Positions 61,701 to 64,000 of a DNA stretch of 64,000 nucleotides are shown here, in pieces; the first letter of the stretch is position 1, and each line of letters starts with the position of its first letter. Made by a program: the position numbers and the translations under genes. The stretch is from Fasciolopsis buskii (taxonomy: Eukaryota; Platyhelminthes; Trematoda; Plagiorchiida; Fasciolidae). The notes below the pieces were generated by a model, which did not search any database, was not told the DNA's origin, and worked only from the letters and a program-made list of their open reading frames with translations. The stretch covers positions 82,385-146,384 of the forward strand of contig LUCM01000206.1 in assembly GCA_008360955.1 (NCBI GenBank). Direction: 5' to 3'.

Positions 61701-63481
61701 TGGAAAGTGTGGTCACATTTGCATCTTGCGAATTCTTTGAGCTTTTGCGCTGTCCCGGTTTTGTATACCCTTGGGATTGAAATGCCTCGGTTCACTTCAC
61801 ACGGACTTAGAGGTTTTCAAGCTACCGTCATTTTCAGCTCTACTTTAGGGATATTTAAAATATTCCGCCGACTTTGGCGAGGCTGACCAGTTGACCGAGT
61901 GATGGTGCCGCTGATGATCCAATAGGGTTGACAGTTTTAGGACAAAAGTGGATTTAAGGCCAGCTGATTTTATGCTACAGTGATAGTGGTGATGGCATAG
62001 ATGGCACTGTTGATACCCTTGACAGTAGTAGTGGTGGCAATATCAGTAGCAGCAATAGTCTGGTAGTATTGTTGGGTTTGTTGCCGTTTGCAGTTAGTTT
62101 CTATGAGTATGTTGAGGTGCCGTTCCAAAGGCGATGGGACAGTACGATAATAGCGTTATCAGCCAGCTTACAGTAGTACACGGCATGTCCTCCAGTAAAT
62201 AGAGGCCGCTGGAAGATTCTGTTCCTTAATGAGCATGTATTGCAAAGGATTGCACCGCTGTCCGATAGATTTTTCAGATCAAGGTGGTACAAATATTTAC
62301 TATTAGCCTAGTGCTTGTAATAATAGCTATACTGGCAGACTTTTCTGCATGACGCGAACTTATGATCTTATCATATGTCCCGTTAACTCAGGTTTGTAAG
62401 AAGGCATATCGATCCATTGTACTCGATTCGTCTTAACCGGCACGGATTTCCGCCTGCAGTGATCGACACAGCTAGCTACTATGACGGCAGCCGCGATAAC
62501 AATAGCGGATATGGATCTCTATTTTGATGCTTTCTGTCTAACTTACTCTATCAAACGTATTAAAACTCAGGTATTAATAAGGGTAATCGCACAATCTCAG
62601 TGGTTGTCTTATTTGTTTCTCAAATGGCTGAATCTGAAAAGGTGGACCTACAACTGTATTTGCTTGAATTTTTTCTTTAAAATTACCCTGGTTCTGCTTA
62701 GCACCTTGCATACCATCAAATACAGTAATTCTTTCGTACAACATTCGATCTCTTGCTGTTAATTTTATTATTTAACTGATGTTACCTGCGGTACTTATTG
62801 CTCACTGATGATAAGGTTATCATGATGAAATCACTAGTTCACTTTGTTTGCCACTGGTCTTAATAAGGTTGATGTACTGATCAGTGAACTATGAAACCTG
62901 CACCTCAAGACGTGCGCAACGTTTGCCGCTTGGGAACGTTTGCAGACCGCACTCGTTTCCCACGAATTTTTCTGTTTTGTTATCATTCGAAATCATTCAA
63001 CTGTTAGGCAATTACACTGTGCCTTGTGATGTCGATATATATCACAATCCCGAAGTATCTTAAGCTGGACAAATTCTGATTGATGTGGTCGAATCAAAAG
63101 CACAATTCCGTTCTAATGTGAACGACTGGACCTCTTTTTTTCTAGTCTGCTCGACCACCAGGTTTGCAACGACAGATACTCAGTATGGTTTATTTTGATT
63201 GAAAATTAAGCCATTTAACTGACAAAAAGCTATCAATCAGATTAATACAACGAAGTACGCTGAGCACTGTTCCGATTACAACTGAGTTTTCCGGAAACAA
63301 GAATGTGTTCAGTGCAGACTGGAATTACATGGTCGTGCATACAATTTGTCAGGCGAATCTCAACATGTTTTCGAATTCTGAACACGTATTTGGTCGGCGG
63401 TTCCGAACAGTTCAGTGATTGCGACCACTAACCTTGGACTGATGGGCTTGGGTTTCAGTCGCTGATGCATTAATTATATAG
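58761..63481. other. Intergenic, nothing secure
   Basis: Open frames such as 59436-59645 and 60850-61065 carry no motif I can place. A degenerate GTA/GTG/GCA trinucleotide tract lies at about 61970-62085. Sequence from about 63420 leads into the LINE reading frame at the window edge. Confidence 0.45.
61970..62085. repeat. Degenerate trinucleotide microsatellite
   Basis: Imperfect GTA/GTG/GCA triplets (for example GACAGTAGTAGTGGTGGCAA), similar in style to 15903-15980. Confidence 0.6.
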
Positions 63482-64000
63482 TTAAACATTTTGGATGCAG
63501 TAATACCACGGACCTCGGTCCTGAGCCTCACAACGTATTGTCGCAAAACATCGTTTTGGGATCTCAAAACGGCAGTTCAGCTGGATTTACAGGAGCCACG
63601 AAACTGGGTAACACGCCTACAAAATAAGTCCATACGGCATCGGTCGTCGCGCAGGATAATCAGGACCGCGCTGCCCATTGCATCGAGCACAGTCGGGGTG
63701 GGTAGTGATAAGTATGCTGCTGCTCAGAGTTCCCTCTCTTTTATTCAACCTGTCTCTTCTGTCTCCAACCCAATCTGTTTGCCACTTCTGCCTACCCATA
63801 GTATCTCCATTGATAAAACGCCCGATACTCGCAACGGTTTATTGTCAAGTAGTGTAGTAGGTGGTTTTCAGTCTGTTAGCTCACATTTTCTCAAGCCTCG
63901 TCAACCTCTGAATCTCGGTGGTTTCTTCAATGTGCACACTTTAATGAAGGTTGGCAAACAGGCGTGTTTGGCTCTGACAGAGAACTACTCACTTTCGATT
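63482..64000 (+). CDS. LINE pol N-terminus and start of endonuclease, open to window edge
   Basis: After a TAG at 63479-63481 the frame stays open for 173 codons to the last base. The last third contains RQPLNLGGFFNVHTLMKV then GKQACLALTEN, the first strand of the APE endonuclease (consensus N-x-A/G-x-FNVRTL-x-x-GKQxxLxxTL), with the first conserved Asn retained. The preceding residues, about 140, are Ser/Arg-rich and have no recognisable domain. No ATG occurs before the endonuclease, so the true start is further upstream, in another frame, or lost. The family is that of the decayed copy at 1-1870. Whether the rest of the element is intact cannot be seen. Confidence 0.72.

Noticed and set aside
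1..64000. CRISPR arrays, rRNA genes, functional tRNA genes
   Set aside because: None seen. The tRNA-like segments have promoter boxes but lack complete cloverleaf pairing.

Overview
This window looks like eukaryotic nuclear DNA from a flatworm, most likely a digenean trematode (fluke). The evidence is one animal-type ion-channel gene split by very long introns, abundant decayed non-LTR retrotransposons of the kinds that dominate fluke genomes, Penelope-like element (PLE) relics, and tRNA-derived SINEs. There are no bacterial operons, no phage and no CRISPR. The 36-kb intron suggests one of the larger fluke genomes; the species is not identified.

The only host gene I can support is a DEG/ENaC-family (amiloride-sensitive or FMRFamide-gated type) sodium channel on the + strand. 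Three coding exons, 11337-12056, 47817-48062 and 51172-52143, join in frame through phase-0 introns with consensus splice sites. They encode about 645 residues: a cytosolic N-terminus, TM1, a cysteine-rich ectodomain with 14 cysteines, TM2 with the GxS selectivity motif, and a long cytosolic tail. Intron 1 is 35.8 kb and intron 2 is 3.1 kb.

Layout: 1-1870, decayed LINE; 3.4 kb, tRNA-SINE; 6.9-9.0 kb, PLE debris with GIY-YIG and RT parts on opposite strands; 9.56-9.93 kb, palindromic repeat; 11.26-52.14 kb, the channel gene. Its intron 1 holds a second copy of a 540-bp repeat (13.2 kb), a nearly full-length dead CR1/Jockey-like LINE (19.6-22.1 kb), a palindromic repeat (22.5 kb), a SINE (23.6 kb), a LINE fragment (26.4-27.7 kb), a LINE 3' end (39 kb), a small inverted-repeat element (40.6 kb) and an asymmetric foldback retroposon (46.2 kb). 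Intron 2 holds a SINE and a PLE fragment. Downstream are a LINE RT relic (53.5-54.9 kb), a larger copy of the foldback retroposon inserted next to or into a PLE relic (56.75-58.8 kb), and the open 5' part of a LINE coding region running off the right end (63.48-64.0 kb).

The most unusual structure is the foldback retroposon family at 46.2 and 56.8 kb. Two copies in opposite orientation have the same asymmetric leader, long inverted arms, a conserved small hairpin and clear 13- and 16-bp target-site duplications. That combination points to reverse-transcription-type insertion rather than a DNA-transposon MITE. Motif recognition here was by eye; no database or folding program was run.
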